A stretch of DNA of 27,994 nt from a virus, in IMG/VR virus record IMGVR_UViG_3300021185_000947, positions 1 to 27,994 of that record. One strand, given 5' to 3'. Made by a program: the position numbers and the translations under genes. The notes beneath the pieces were generated by a model, which made no database searches, was not told the origin of the DNA, and saw only the letters and a program-made list of their open reading frames with translations. Shown here in pieces: positions 20,058-25,944 of this stretch; the stretch's first letter is position 1, and every line of letters starts with the position of its first letter.

Positions 20058-20437
20058 TAAAATAGCTCCCTCTCAGTTAGCACAAGAAACTCCATCTCGT
20101 TATCTTGTGCGTACTTTGTAGCGGCACTCCACTTTGCTTTATTCACCTTCATTGTTCGTTGTTGATGCGGTTTTATCTCAACGATTTTTTGGACTTGATT
20201 TCCATATTTATCAATCATATCAACCCAGAAATCAGGATAATATGTTCGATGCTTATCTTCGAATACATATGGAATTTTTATTTCTTCACTTGACCATGAT
20301 AAAATTTGTTCATTGCGGTCGCAATAAACCATGAATAATCTTTCCCAACTACTGCGGTAGATTATTTGTTTTGCATTGCCGTTATATTTGCTGGCATTTT
20401 TTAAAATATACTTGCCTTTGAAATGTGATCTAGACAT
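20057..20437 (-). CDS. Head-completion nuclease, T4 gp4-like
   Basis: 126 residues. The pattern FKGKY, NAKQIIYRSSWERLFMVYCD (21-40) and SWSSEEIKIPYVF (47-59), then TYYPDFWVDM (65-74) and VEIKPHQQ (86-93), gives Asp69, Glu87 and Lys89 of a PD-(D/E)XK fold. It matches T4 gp4 (also called gp50/65 in older work), needed to finish DNA-filled heads before tail joining. It lies downstream of a late-type octamer (20730-20737) with two very short genes in between. Head completion is a late function, which fits. Confidence 0.9.
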   Translation of the reverse strand: MSRSHFKGKYILKNASKYNGNAKQIIYRSSWERLFMVYCDRNEQILSWSSEEIKIPYVFEDKHRTYYPDFWVDMIDKYGNQVQKIVEIKPHQQRTMKVNKAKWSAATKYAQDNEMEFLVLTERELF

Positions 20438-20558
20438 GGGTGACTTCCCTACACTCTTTAAACCTGCGCATCGAGGTTCTTACTCCGTAGTCATCGTCTG
20501 TATTGTCAATTGAGGCGGCGAGACCACATAGCAAGATCGCTCGAAATAAATTACCCAT
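20430..20558 (-). CDS. Tiny protein with hydrophobic N-terminus
   Basis: 42 residues from MGNLFRAILLCGLAASIDNT, with a hydrophobic stretch at 6-16, then a charged, arginine-containing tail. The ATG overlaps the upstream stop in an ATGGGTAA arrangement and its stop overlaps the gp4-like start by 8 bases. A longer frame extends 102 bases upstream but lies inside the neighbouring membrane gene, so I take the coupled start. It could be membrane-inserted or exported. Confidence 0.55.
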   Translation of the reverse strand: MGNLFRAILLCGLAASIDNTDDDYGVRTSMRRFKECREVTHV

Positions 20559-20715
20559 CAGATTTAGATTGTGACTCCTTTTTTGCTTTGACTCGTTCTT
20601 CCCAGGCACGCTGTCGATCTTCAAGCAGCAACCATGCGCCATGTAGGCAAACATATACAAAAAACATAATACTACATGCTACGAATATTTGAAATAAATT
20701 AAGTAAAATTTCCAT
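20551..20715 (-). CDS. Tiny single-pass membrane protein
   Basis: 54 residues from MEILLNLFQIFVACSIMFFV. GAGGA sits 7 bases before the ATG at 20713-20715. Residues 3-30 form one membrane helix, and the rest is strongly charged (DRQRAWEERVKAKKESQSK), suggesting a short anchored protein facing the cytoplasm. It is the first gene after the late octamer at 20730-20737, ahead of the gp4-like gene. Confidence 0.68.
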   Translation of the reverse strand: MEILLNLFQIFVACSIMFFVYVCLHGAWLLLEDRQRAWEERVKAKKESQSKSDG

Positions 20716-20729
20716 CACCAGTTCCTCAT

Positions 20730-20737
20730 TATTTATA
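20730..20737 (-). promoter_or_regulatory. T4-type late promoter TATAAATA
   Basis: The exact octamer on the minus strand ends 15 bases before the ATG at 20715 and overlaps the stop of the gene at 20733. It precedes two short genes and the gp4-like head-completion gene, which would be a late product. The resulting leader would be very short (about 10 bases), so the use remains open. Confidence 0.5.
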
Positions 20738-21092
20738 CGCACCCGATCATAACTTCGATCTGTGGATACATCTTTTCAAAAGTTTCTAACCATTCATTAA
20801 ACTCAGGTGTCAGATCGTCACAGTTAACTGCTACAAGTCGTAATTGCTCACCTGTTTGTTCGTACACTGTTCTGAACTTCATATGATCTTCATCAGTCGC
20901 ATCTATGCACATTGAAGCATACTGCGTACGCATAAAGTCGTCTGAATCGAAATACGACACTAATTTGTTGATTGACCAAGATTTAGGCAACAACACGACT
21001 CTGCCTTTCTGGACATATTCATCTGCTTGATTATGACAAATGACGGGATTCAATTGAACCCCATCTTCTAAGATTTTACTTAAACATTCCAT
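20733..21092 (-). CDS. Hypothetical phage protein
   Basis: 119 residues, acidic, no membrane segment. The start overlaps the end of the gene at 21080 by 13 bases. SWSINKLVSYFDSDDFMRTQYASMCIDATDEDHMKF is a distinctive central patch, and a second is LVAVNCDDLTPEFNEWLETFEKMY. I cannot assign a function. Confidence 0.68.
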   Translation of the reverse strand: MECLSKILEDGVQLNPVICHNQADEYVQKGRVVLLPKSWSINKLVSYFDSDDFMRTQYASMCIDATDEDHMKFRTVYEQTGEQLRLVAVNCDDLTPEFNEWLETFEKMYPQIEVMIGCV

Positions 21093-21286
21093 TCCGACTC
21101 TTCCTCAACGGCGTATAACGCACATTGAATATACTCAGTGTCTTCATCTTGCAAATGTGCCCAATACAAACTAATTTTATCAATTAACTCACACACCTTG
21201 ACGGGATCAGTCAAATGAACTTGTGTCTCCATCATTTGCTGTAAGTCGTCCATCATCGGTGTAACCTTTTGGTATATGCGATTCAT
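21080..21286 (-). CDS. Small helical hypothetical protein
   Basis: 68 residues from MNRIYQKVTPMM. AGGAAA lies 4-9 bases ahead of the ATG. A GTG 15 bases upstream is in frame but would start inside the neighbouring gene. It is predicted largely helical, with a conserved-looking KISLYWAHLQDEDTEYIQCALY. It lies in a run of short coupled genes. Confidence 0.62.
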   Translation of the reverse strand: MNRIYQKVTPMMDDLQQMMETQVHLTDPVKVCELIDKISLYWAHLQDEDTEYIQCALYAVEEESEWNV

Positions 21287-21294
21287 AAGTTTTC

Positions 21295-21441
21295 CTACCA
21301 CTCCGCTTCTTCCAGTGCCATATAGGCAAGTTCTCTTGCATAATCTTCAGCCAAATCTTCCGGCCAACCTTGTGCAATCGCTTTGTTATATTGCACCTCA
21401 AACTCTTTTTCCAACAACCTTTCGTTTGAACAGTTACTCAT
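21295..21441 (-). CDS. Small hypothetical protein
   Basis: A 48-residue frame starting MSNCSNERLLEKEFEVQYNK and ending YMALEEAEW. GGGAGA lies 5 bases before the ATG. The sequence QGWPEDLAEDYARELAY has the amphipathic helix character of other small phage proteins. A different frame through the same bases looks longer but has no coding character. Confidence 0.62.
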   Translation of the reverse strand: MSNCSNERLLEKEFEVQYNKAIAQGWPEDLAEDYARELAYMALEEAEW

Positions 21442-21586
21442 AATCTTCTCCCAGATTCACACTACGCCAAAAATTAGCAGCGGCTTGTTCGTCATTGCTA
21501 AACAGATTTTTGTGTTCAGCAACGAACTCATTAAGTTCCATAGTTTCTGCTGCATCAAATAAAACATCTTTTAACTTTGCCATCAT
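21434..21586 (-). CDS. Small acidic hypothetical protein
   Basis: A 50-residue frame starting MMAKLKDVLFDAAETMELNE and ending in EDYE. The first ATG overlaps the upstream stop in an ATGA junction, with GAAGG ahead; the second ATG is also possible. The middle contains HKNLFSNDEQAAANFWRSV. It is predicted helical, and no family is recognised. Confidence 0.62.
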   Translation of the reverse strand: MMAKLKDVLFDAAETMELNEFVAEHKNLFSNDEQAAANFWRSVNLGEDYE

Positions 21587-21759
21587 TTCACCTTCTTGAA
21601 CTTTCGTCTTGATTTTGAGAATTGCTTTAGAGGATTCTTAAATTGTATTACTTCCGAAGTACCCTGTTTAACATACGCAACACAATGACCAGCAGGGTTG
21701 AGTATATAAGTATGATTAGGCATATCCCAATCAGTCACTTCTTGTAACCAAGTATTCAT
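21583..21759 (-). CDS. Small conserved phage protein, basic C-terminus
   Basis: A 58-residue frame starting MNTWLQEVTDWDMPNHTYIL, with HCVAYVKQGTSEVIQF in the middle and a basic end (SKSRRKFKKVK). The beta-rich centre and basic tail recall small single-domain phage proteins I have seen in T4-like genomes, without a known role. It overlaps neighbours on both sides by ATGA-type junctions. Confidence 0.65.
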   Translation of the reverse strand: MNTWLQEVTDWDMPNHTYILNPAGHCVAYVKQGTSEVIQFKNPLKQFSKSRRKFKKVK

Positions 21760-21956
21760 GCTGATAACTCCTCAGCAATCTCCTCGAACAACTTGTGGTA
21801 TAGATCTGCAGTTTCGTTAACAGGGTTAAGACGCATACAGACATCAGCGTCAACGAAATTCCAATTGATTTCGCCGGCAGTGCCAGCAACGATATTTTGA
21901 GGATCGGCGATTGCCTCCTCCATGTAAGAACGAATAACTCTCTTCAAATCTTCCAT
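21756..21956 (-). CDS. Small acidic hypothetical protein
   Basis: 66 residues from MEDLKRVIRSYMEEAIADP. Several ATG codons lie in a row at 21956-21968; with GGAG just ahead the last of these gives the best spacing. ADPQNIVAGTAGEINWNFVDADVCMRLNP is the central beta-rich segment, followed by a helical acidic end. It lies behind the early promoter at 21988-22015 and leads a run of tiny coupled genes. Confidence 0.65.
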   Translation of the reverse strand: MEDLKRVIRSYMEEAIADPQNIVAGTAGEINWNFVDADVCMRLNPVNETADLYHKLFEEIAEELSA

Positions 21957-21987
21957 CATCATCTCCATCAATTCAATTTATACATGT

Positions 21988-22015
21988 ATTATAACACAAT
22001 AAGCAATAATGTCAA
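21988..22015 (-). promoter_or_regulatory. Early sigma70-type promoter, 16-base spacer class
   Basis: Minus-strand TTGACA (22010-22015), 16-base spacer, TATAAT (21988-21993) preceded by TGT. It drives the genes at 21756 and below, which form a chain of short coupled genes. The leader ATAAATTGAATTGA matches the other copies. Confidence 0.88.
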
Positions 22016-22033
22016 CCATTATTTTCAATTTTT

Positions 22034-22384
22034 TTAGAACAGGTAACGAGGACCTGTCCATTGAACATCAATGTGTTCATCAAAGATGTTTCCTCTTGCT
22101 TTATTAGTCGCTGGAGCAGACCAACCTGCCGCCATAAGGATGTCACCTTTCTTGAACTTAGCGGTATCTTCTTTCACAATGAATCCCCAGACACTTGTTT
22201 GATTGTCTTTGCGGATTACTTTGTCGTAAACACGACCAGAAGAAACGCTTAGTTGAGTTCGAAACGTATCGGCACGATCTTTTGCCCATTGGATGGTTTC
22301 GCAATATTCTGATTTTGCTGAAAAGCGGTAGTAGTCTTTAGAAATAACTTCAAGAAGGTTGTCAATCGCATCAGTATAACTCAT
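22034..22384 (-). CDS. Conserved phage hypothetical protein
   Basis: 116 residues. A helical N-terminal half (LLEVISKDYYRFSAKSEYCETIQWAKDRADTFRTQ) is followed by a beta-rich half with VWGFIVKEDTAKFKKGDILMAAGWSAP and a conserved-looking end VQWTGPRYLF. This layout is frequent in T4-like phages, without a function I know. The early promoter at 22419-22446 and the GAGAGAATATATTATG leader match those in front of the gene at 110-472. Confidence 0.78.
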   Translation of the reverse strand: MSYTDAIDNLLEVISKDYYRFSAKSEYCETIQWAKDRADTFRTQLSVSSGRVYDKVIRKDNQTSVWGFIVKEDTAKFKKGDILMAAGWSAPATNKARGNIFDEHIDVQWTGPRYLF

Positions 22385-22418
22385 AATATATTCTCTCTTT
22401 AATTCAATTTATACACGT

Positions 22419-22446
22419 ATTATAGCATACTGAGCGAGAATGTCAA
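22419..22446 (-). promoter_or_regulatory. Early sigma70-type promoter, 16-base spacer class
   Basis: Minus-strand TTGACA (22441-22446), 16-base spacer, TATAAT (22419-22424) preceded by TGC. It drives the gene at 22034-22384. The leader from the -10 to the ribosome site nearly repeats that at 491-538. Confidence 0.9.
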
Positions 22447-22464
22447 CCGGTTTTTTGAATTATT

Positions 22465-22914
22465 TTATGATCTATTGTGCCAAGGTTCCGATTGTCGCAG
22501 TTCTTCTTTTAAACTCTTAACATGCGATCTGTGGATCTTACAATTCACGATTCCATTATAATACTCGTCTGATAACAGAACTTTGCGTTCTATTTGCTCG
22601 ACGATTTCTAAGTATGACATGACGCCTTTAGTGGCGCATAGGTGAAGTATCTCTCTTTTAAAATTGTCACGTCCATGTGACTCAAGCAGTTCCTTAACTA
22701 GTTCAGAAGAACCGTAGTAAGACATCCAGTCGGATTCTTTTATGACGATCCGTTTGCGTTTCTTACCCTTCAGTGGCGGAAGTTTTGTCTTCGATTTAAA
22801 TTGTTTCTTTCCAACATATTTCTTGTTGTTGGATAGATCAGTGATAACATAGACAAAGCCCATGTTATCGCCAATCATATCGGAGGTGAACTCCTTCTCA
22901 TTATATAACCACAT
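22465..22914 (-). CDS. GIY-YIG-like endonuclease, possibly homing
   Basis: 149 residues. GFVYVITDLSNNKKYVGKKQF (19-39) gives the two strands of a GIY-YIG domain, with V-Y-V replacing G-I-Y and Y-V-G replacing Y-I-G. A basic stretch KGKKRKRIVIKESDW and the helix WMSYYGSSELVKELLESHG follow, with a glutamate in SYLEIVEQIE. T4-like phages carry Seg-type stand-alone GIY-YIG enzymes, so a homing or DNA-processing role is plausible. I cannot confirm the catalytic residues by eye. Confidence 0.75.
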   Translation of the reverse strand: MWLYNEKEFTSDMIGDNMGFVYVITDLSNNKKYVGKKQFKSKTKLPPLKGKKRKRIVIKESDWMSYYGSSELVKELLESHGRDNFKREILHLCATKGVMSYLEIVEQIERKVLLSDEYYNGIVNCKIHRSHVKSLKEELRQSEPWHNRS

Positions 22915-22917
22915 ATA

Positions 22918-23082
22918 TTAATCTTCTGATTTAACTAGTGTCCAAATACCATATGCTAATCCTGCATATGCTCCTATCTTTACGATACCGCCTAGGAATA
23001 GTACGGCTAATGAACCAGCGATGATTACACCAGCGTCCCAAGTTGTTCTTTCAGCGATTCTATTTTTTACCCAATCTATCAC
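22918..23082 (-). CDS. Small membrane protein with GTG start
   Basis: 54 residues: MIDWVKNRIAERTTWDAGVI (residue 1 encoded by GTG), then two hydrophobic stretches (IAGSLAVLFLGGIV and AYAGLAYGIWTLV) and a KSED tail. The start is fixed by the near-complete Shine-Dalgarno match 7 bases upstream. Short proteins of the pattern 'ERTTWDG...AYGIWT' are frequent in marine T4-like phages, as I recall, with no proven function. Likely a small integral membrane protein. Confidence 0.78.
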   Translation of the reverse strand: MIDWVKNRIAERTTWDAGVIIAGSLAVLFLGGIVKIGAYAGLAYGIWTLVKSED

Positions 23083-23084
23083 TT

Positions 23085-23098
23085 GATCACCTCCCTTA
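23085..23098 (-). promoter_or_regulatory. Very strong ribosome binding site
   Basis: On the minus strand TAAGGGAGGTGATC matches the complement of the 16S rRNA 3' end (TAAGGAGGTGATC) except for one extra G, with ten contiguous matching bases (GGAGGTGATC). It sits 2 bases before AA and the GTG start at 23082. It settles the start of that gene. Confidence 0.85.
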
Positions 23099-23119
23099 TA
23101 ATGTTATGAATTACAATAT

Positions 23120-23127
23120 TATTTATA
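23120..23127 (-). promoter_or_regulatory. T4-type late promoter TATAAATA
   Basis: The exact octamer on the minus strand lies about 37 bases upstream of the GTG start at 23082, just downstream of the terminator hairpin at 23146-23175. This arrangement separates the transcript of the gene at 23199 from that of the membrane gene. Confidence 0.5.
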
Positions 23128-23145
23128 AGCATTAATTAGTGACAT

Positions 23146-23175
23146 AAAAAAACGCCAGCACAAAATGCTGACGTT
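23146..23175 (-). terminator. Rho-independent terminator
   Basis: On the minus strand AACGTCAGCA and TGCTGGCGTT form a 10-base-pair stem (one G-T pair) around a 5-base loop, followed by TTTTTTTA. It lies after the stop of the gene at 23199 and ends its transcript. Confidence 0.88.
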
Positions 23176-23198
23176 ATCGGATGCAGTTTTTGTGACAG

Positions 23199-23420
23199 TT
23201 AGGTGTTGTCACCATCGAAGTATTTTACTGCACTCTTATCAAATACTTTGCGATCTTCACGAAGTTTTGCATAGTCGCTTATACAGATCACTAATAAACC
23301 TATTGCAGGAATAGCGAACCATAAGTTTTGAGTTGAGTACGCAATAGCAGCATTCACAACACCTAATACTAGTCCTACTTGGACTACTAAATCACGAGTT
23401 TTAAATATTTCATTTTTCAT
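23199..23420 (-). CDS. Small two-helix membrane protein
   Basis: 73 residues from MKNEIFKTRDLVVQ. Two hydrophobic segments, VVQVGLVLGVVNAAIAY and LWFAIPAIGLLVICIS, are followed by a charged tail. The ATG at 23418-23420 has GGAG 7 bases ahead, inside the neighbouring gene; a longer start overlaps that gene more. A terminator follows 24 bases downstream. The function is unknown. Confidence 0.7.
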   Translation of the reverse strand: MKNEIFKTRDLVVQVGLVLGVVNAAIAYSTQNLWFAIPAIGLLVICISDYAKLREDRKVFDKSAVKYFDGDNT

Positions 23421-23631
23421 TTTTTTCTCCATAATATTGTTCAAAACATTCACGCCTAATTTCATTCTCACGGATTATCCACATTACTTCCCGCATGTCT
23501 TTTTCGACTTCTTTGAACAGTCGTTGGAACTCTGGGTCGTTAATCACATCAAGATACTTTTGTCTTTGTTCGTCTACCTCAGCAAATACTGTTGTTGATA
23601 AGAACACAATACACAGTAATAATTTTCTCAT
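23410..23631 (-). CDS. Exported or lipoprotein-like small protein
   Basis: 73 residues. MRKLLLCIVFLSTTVFA is a typical signal peptide with a likely cleavage site after FA (residue 17), followed by an acidic, helical mature part with EVEKDMREVMWIIRENEIRRECFEQYYG. The gene ends with an overlap of 11 bases into the membrane protein downstream. It is the first gene behind the promoter at 23683-23711. A periplasmic role such as host-envelope interference is possible; this is inference. Confidence 0.75.
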   Translation of the reverse strand: MRKLLLCIVFLSTTVFAEVDEQRQKYLDVINDPEFQRLFKEVEKDMREVMWIIRENEIRRECFEQYYGEKNEK

Positions 23632-23682
23632 AATAATACCTTTAATAATTTAATCAAATAGTGTACAAGCTAGTACTGTGTT

Positions 23683-23711
23683 ATTATACAGTATTTTGAC
23701 CCCTTTGTCAA
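23683..23711 (-). promoter_or_regulatory. Early sigma70-type promoter, 17-base spacer class
   Basis: Minus-strand TTGACA (23706-23711), 17-base spacer, TATAAT (23683-23688). It drives the signal-peptide gene at 23410-23631 and the membrane gene behind it, up to the terminator at 23146-23175. Confidence 0.88.
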
Positions 23712-23715
23712 CCAC

Positions 23716-24138
23716 CTATTTTAAATCGTATGTCAACCATACCCAGTCAGAATTAAATTCAGGAAACAATTTAGTCCAACCTTTGCGCCCGACAATCTCA
23801 GCACCATCAAATCCGTTTTCTATAGCCCATGGGCGTAAAACTTTCCATCCTTCAGGAATCCATTCTTCAACATCTTCTCCGCCACATTGATGAATTAGTA
23901 GTCGTTTTTTTAATTCGTAGTGCATCACAACAACTGTAAATGCTCCCACGATTTGTCGTTCAGATCCTTTATAGGCAAGCCAAAGAGAACAGCCTCCATT
24001 GATTATTTTTTGCACAACACCTTCTACAGTATACAATCCGTATCTGTCAATCGGTTTAGCTAAAAGTTCTCTTATTCGCTTTTCGTTATCAAGAAATGTT
24101 TGTGGTGAAGTCATCATTTCGATACTATATTCACTCAT
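23716..24138 (-). CDS. GNAT-like acetyltransferase-fold protein
   Basis: 140 residues from MSEYSIEMMTSPQTF. CSLWLAYKGSERQIVGAFTVVVMHYELKKRLLIHQCGG (about 50-87) and the tail WAIENGFDGAEIVGRKGWTKLF resemble the core strands and C-terminal strand of GNAT folds in phages, though the acetyl-CoA pocket signature (R/Q-x-x-G-x-G/A) is not clear. GAGGAG lies 7 bases before this ATG. The substrate is unknown, and it could be a fold relative without activity. Confidence 0.65.
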   Translation of the reverse strand: MSEYSIEMMTSPQTFLDNEKRIRELLAKPIDRYGLYTVEGVVQKIINGGCSLWLAYKGSERQIVGAFTVVVMHYELKKRLLIHQCGGEDVEEWIPEGWKVLRPWAIENGFDGAEIVGRKGWTKLFPEFNSDWVWLTYDLK

Positions 24139-24149
24139 TATATGTCTCC

Positions 24150-24362
24150 TCAAATATCATCTTTTTTTGTGCGTTTTATCGTTGTTTCAACATTGTCTTG
24201 CTTGAGAAGTTCCTCAAGTTGTTCAACTGAAACATAATCTAAGTCCCAATGGTTACAAATATCATTACGATACCTTGTATGATTTTTATCAGAAGATTTT
24301 GATTTCTTCCGATTGAAGTAGTCAAGTAACTTCTTACTTACTCCCAACCCTCTTCTTCCCAT
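24150..24362 (-). CDS. Small basic hypothetical protein
   Basis: 70 residues: a basic N-terminal part (KKLLDYFNRKKSKSSDKNHTRYRND) and a second part with CNHWDLDYVSVEQLEELLKQD. The ribosome site before the ATG is weak and it overlaps the zinc-ribbon gene by 25 bases, so translational coupling is likely. No family recognised. Confidence 0.55.
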   Translation of the reverse strand: MGRRGLGVSKKLLDYFNRKKSKSSDKNHTRYRNDICNHWDLDYVSVEQLEELLKQDNVETTIKRTKKDDI

Positions 24363-24493
24363 TGGTCATCCGGACTCTTTTCTGGTTCAACTTCTGCACC
24401 GCAGTTAGGACAGAATGAAACAGGCAAAAGCGAAGGTGTTTCAATTATAAATTCTCCACCGCAACTATCGCAGTATACTTCTTGTCTGTTCAT
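24338..24493 (-). CDS. Small zinc-ribbon protein
   Basis: A 51-residue frame with two CxxC pairs: Cys8 and Cys11 in VYCDSCGG and Cys28 and Cys31 in FCPNCGAE, spaced as in a rubredoxin-like zinc ribbon, then an acidic tail (DDQWEEEGWE). It overlaps the dCMP deaminase stop in an ATGA junction. Such small ribbons are common in T4-like phages; the partner is unknown. Confidence 0.75.
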   Translation of the reverse strand: MNRQEVYCDSCGGEFIIETPSLLPVSFCPNCGAEVEPEKSPDDQWEEEGWE

Positions 24494-24918
24494 ACTTGTT
24501 CTGTCTCCACGTTACACTTTTCTAAGAACTTTATACCATCATCGCTCTTATATGAATCTTTGTAATATACTTTCTTAATACCTGACCCGTATATTTGTTT
24601 TGCACACTCGACACAAGGCGAGCATGTTACATACATTTCTGCGCCTAATCCTGATTCGTTTGATCGTGCTAACTTTGCAATCGCATTCTGTTCAGCATGT
24701 ATCACTTCAGGTTTAGTTACAAGGAATTGTACATCACCGTTGGGCCATTTGACCTCTTCTTCACACACATTTTCCCATCCTGCAGGTGTTCCGTTGTATC
24801 CTATGGAAATGATGCGATTATCTTTTACAATAATCGCACCTACCTTTCTTCTCTCACATGACGACAATTCTGCAAATCTATGTGCTACATCTATATATGC
24901 TTGTTGCCATTTATCCAT
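24490..24918 (-). CDS. dCMP deaminase
   Basis: 142 residues from MDKWQQAYIDV. HAEQNAI (74-80, with the zinc His74 and the acid Glu76) and CSPCVEC (99-105, with Cys102 and Cys105) are the cytidine/deoxycytidylate deaminase zinc motif. The enzyme makes dUMP for dTMP synthesis, linking to the GlyA product in this window. It forms a TAATG junction with nrdB. The ATG at 24918 is preferred over a longer start that would lie in nrdB. Confidence 0.92.
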   Translation of the reverse strand: MDKWQQAYIDVAHRFAELSSCERRKVGAIIVKDNRIISIGYNGTPAGWENVCEEEVKWPNGDVQFLVTKPEVIHAEQNAIAKLARSNESGLGAEMYVTCSPCVECAKQIYGSGIKKVYYKDSYKSDDGIKFLEKCNVETEQV

Positions 24919-25934
24919 TAAGCAGCACAACCCTGTCCATCAAATCCGCACACTTCGCCTTCTGGAGTATTATCACCCCAACCCCATTCACCCTCCATGC
25001 CGTTTACAGAATATTCTGTTACACGTTTTTCAAAGAAGTTATCATGTGAAGCACCATTCAGCACCCAATCCAACCAAGGCATCGGATTTTCTTTCGCATT
25101 AAACTTTGCTTTCATACCGAGTTGCAATAAACGTCTATCAGCGATATGACGAATATACTGCTTCACCTCTTTCTCTGTGATGCCTTCTTGATCATGACCA
25201 TTGAATGCTAACTTGATGAACTTGTCTTCTAACTTAACAGCATTCTTTGCCATCTCGTAGATTTTAGACTTCAATTCATCGTTTACGATACGAGGATGCT
25301 CTTCTACAAACTCACGGAACAACTTAGCGTTGCCTTGTACATGCATGGTTTCGTCACGAATCGACCATTCAACGATTGTACCCATACCTTTCATCTTTCC
25401 GTAGCGTTGGAAGTTCAACAACATCACAAATGATGCGAATAGCGACATGCCTTCATTGAATACTGACTGCGCAAGTGCTAATGCCAATCCAGTTTGTGTG
25501 TTGATGTTACCCTCTTTCATGAAATCAAGTTTCTGTGCCATTTCTTTGTATTCTAGAAATGCATGAAAGTCCTCGTCAGGCAAACCTAATGTATCATTCA
25601 ATAGCGCATAAGCACGTTGATGTACACCTTCACGATTAGCAAATGATGCTAGCATATTTCTTACTTCGTTATTCTTAAACTTAGGAATCAATAGTTCGTG
25701 ATAATTCTCGCCTACCTGTACATCTGATTGTGTGAATAGACGAAGAATCTGTGTTACAAACTCTTTCTCGCTATCACTTAACTTTGTTTTCCAATCCTGT
25801 ACATCTTCAGACAACTCCGCTTCATCTTCGACCCAGTGAATCTCCTCATGCTTTTTGACTAACTCTACCGCCCATGGGTACATGAAAGGTTTGTATGCTT
25901 TACTATATTCTAGTAATCCTGTTTTTTCTGTCAA
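24918..25934 (-). CDS. nrdB: Ribonucleotide reductase class Ia beta subunit
   Basis: 338 residues. The metal and radical residues fit E. coli NrdB spacing exactly: Asp71, Glu102 and His105, the radical Tyr109 (HQRAY), Glu161, Glu195 and His198. The C-terminal segment TEYSVNGMEGEWGW carries a tyrosine for the radical path and is followed by an extension ending CGFDGQGC, which I have not seen in standard NrdB. Together with NrdA it converts ribonucleotides to deoxyribonucleotides. It begins 11 bases downstream of the NrdA stop. Confidence 0.93.
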   Translation of the reverse strand: MTEKTGLLEYSKAYKPFMYPWAVELVKKHEEIHWVEDEAELSEDVQDWKTKLSDSEKEFVTQILRLFTQSDVQVGENYHELLIPKFKNNEVRNMLASFANREGVHQRAYALLNDTLGLPDEDFHAFLEYKEMAQKLDFMKEGNINTQTGLALALAQSVFNEGMSLFASFVMLLNFQRYGKMKGMGTIVEWSIRDETMHVQGNAKLFREFVEEHPRIVNDELKSKIYEMAKNAVKLEDKFIKLAFNGHDQEGITEKEVKQYIRHIADRRLLQLGMKAKFNAKENPMPWLDWVLNGASHDNFFEKRVTEYSVNGMEGEWGWGDNTPEGEVCGFDGQGCAA

Positions 25935-25944
25935 CTTCTATCTC

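Noticed and set aside
21207-21401. 64-residue minus-strand frame
   Set aside because: The same bases encode two short frames (21080-21286 and 21295-21441) with ribosome sites and coupled junctions; this frame is a shadow.
23085-23098. Reading the AAGGGAGGTGATC stretch as part of an rRNA gene fragment
   Set aside because: It is isolated, only 14 bases, and placed exactly as a ribosome site before a coding frame.
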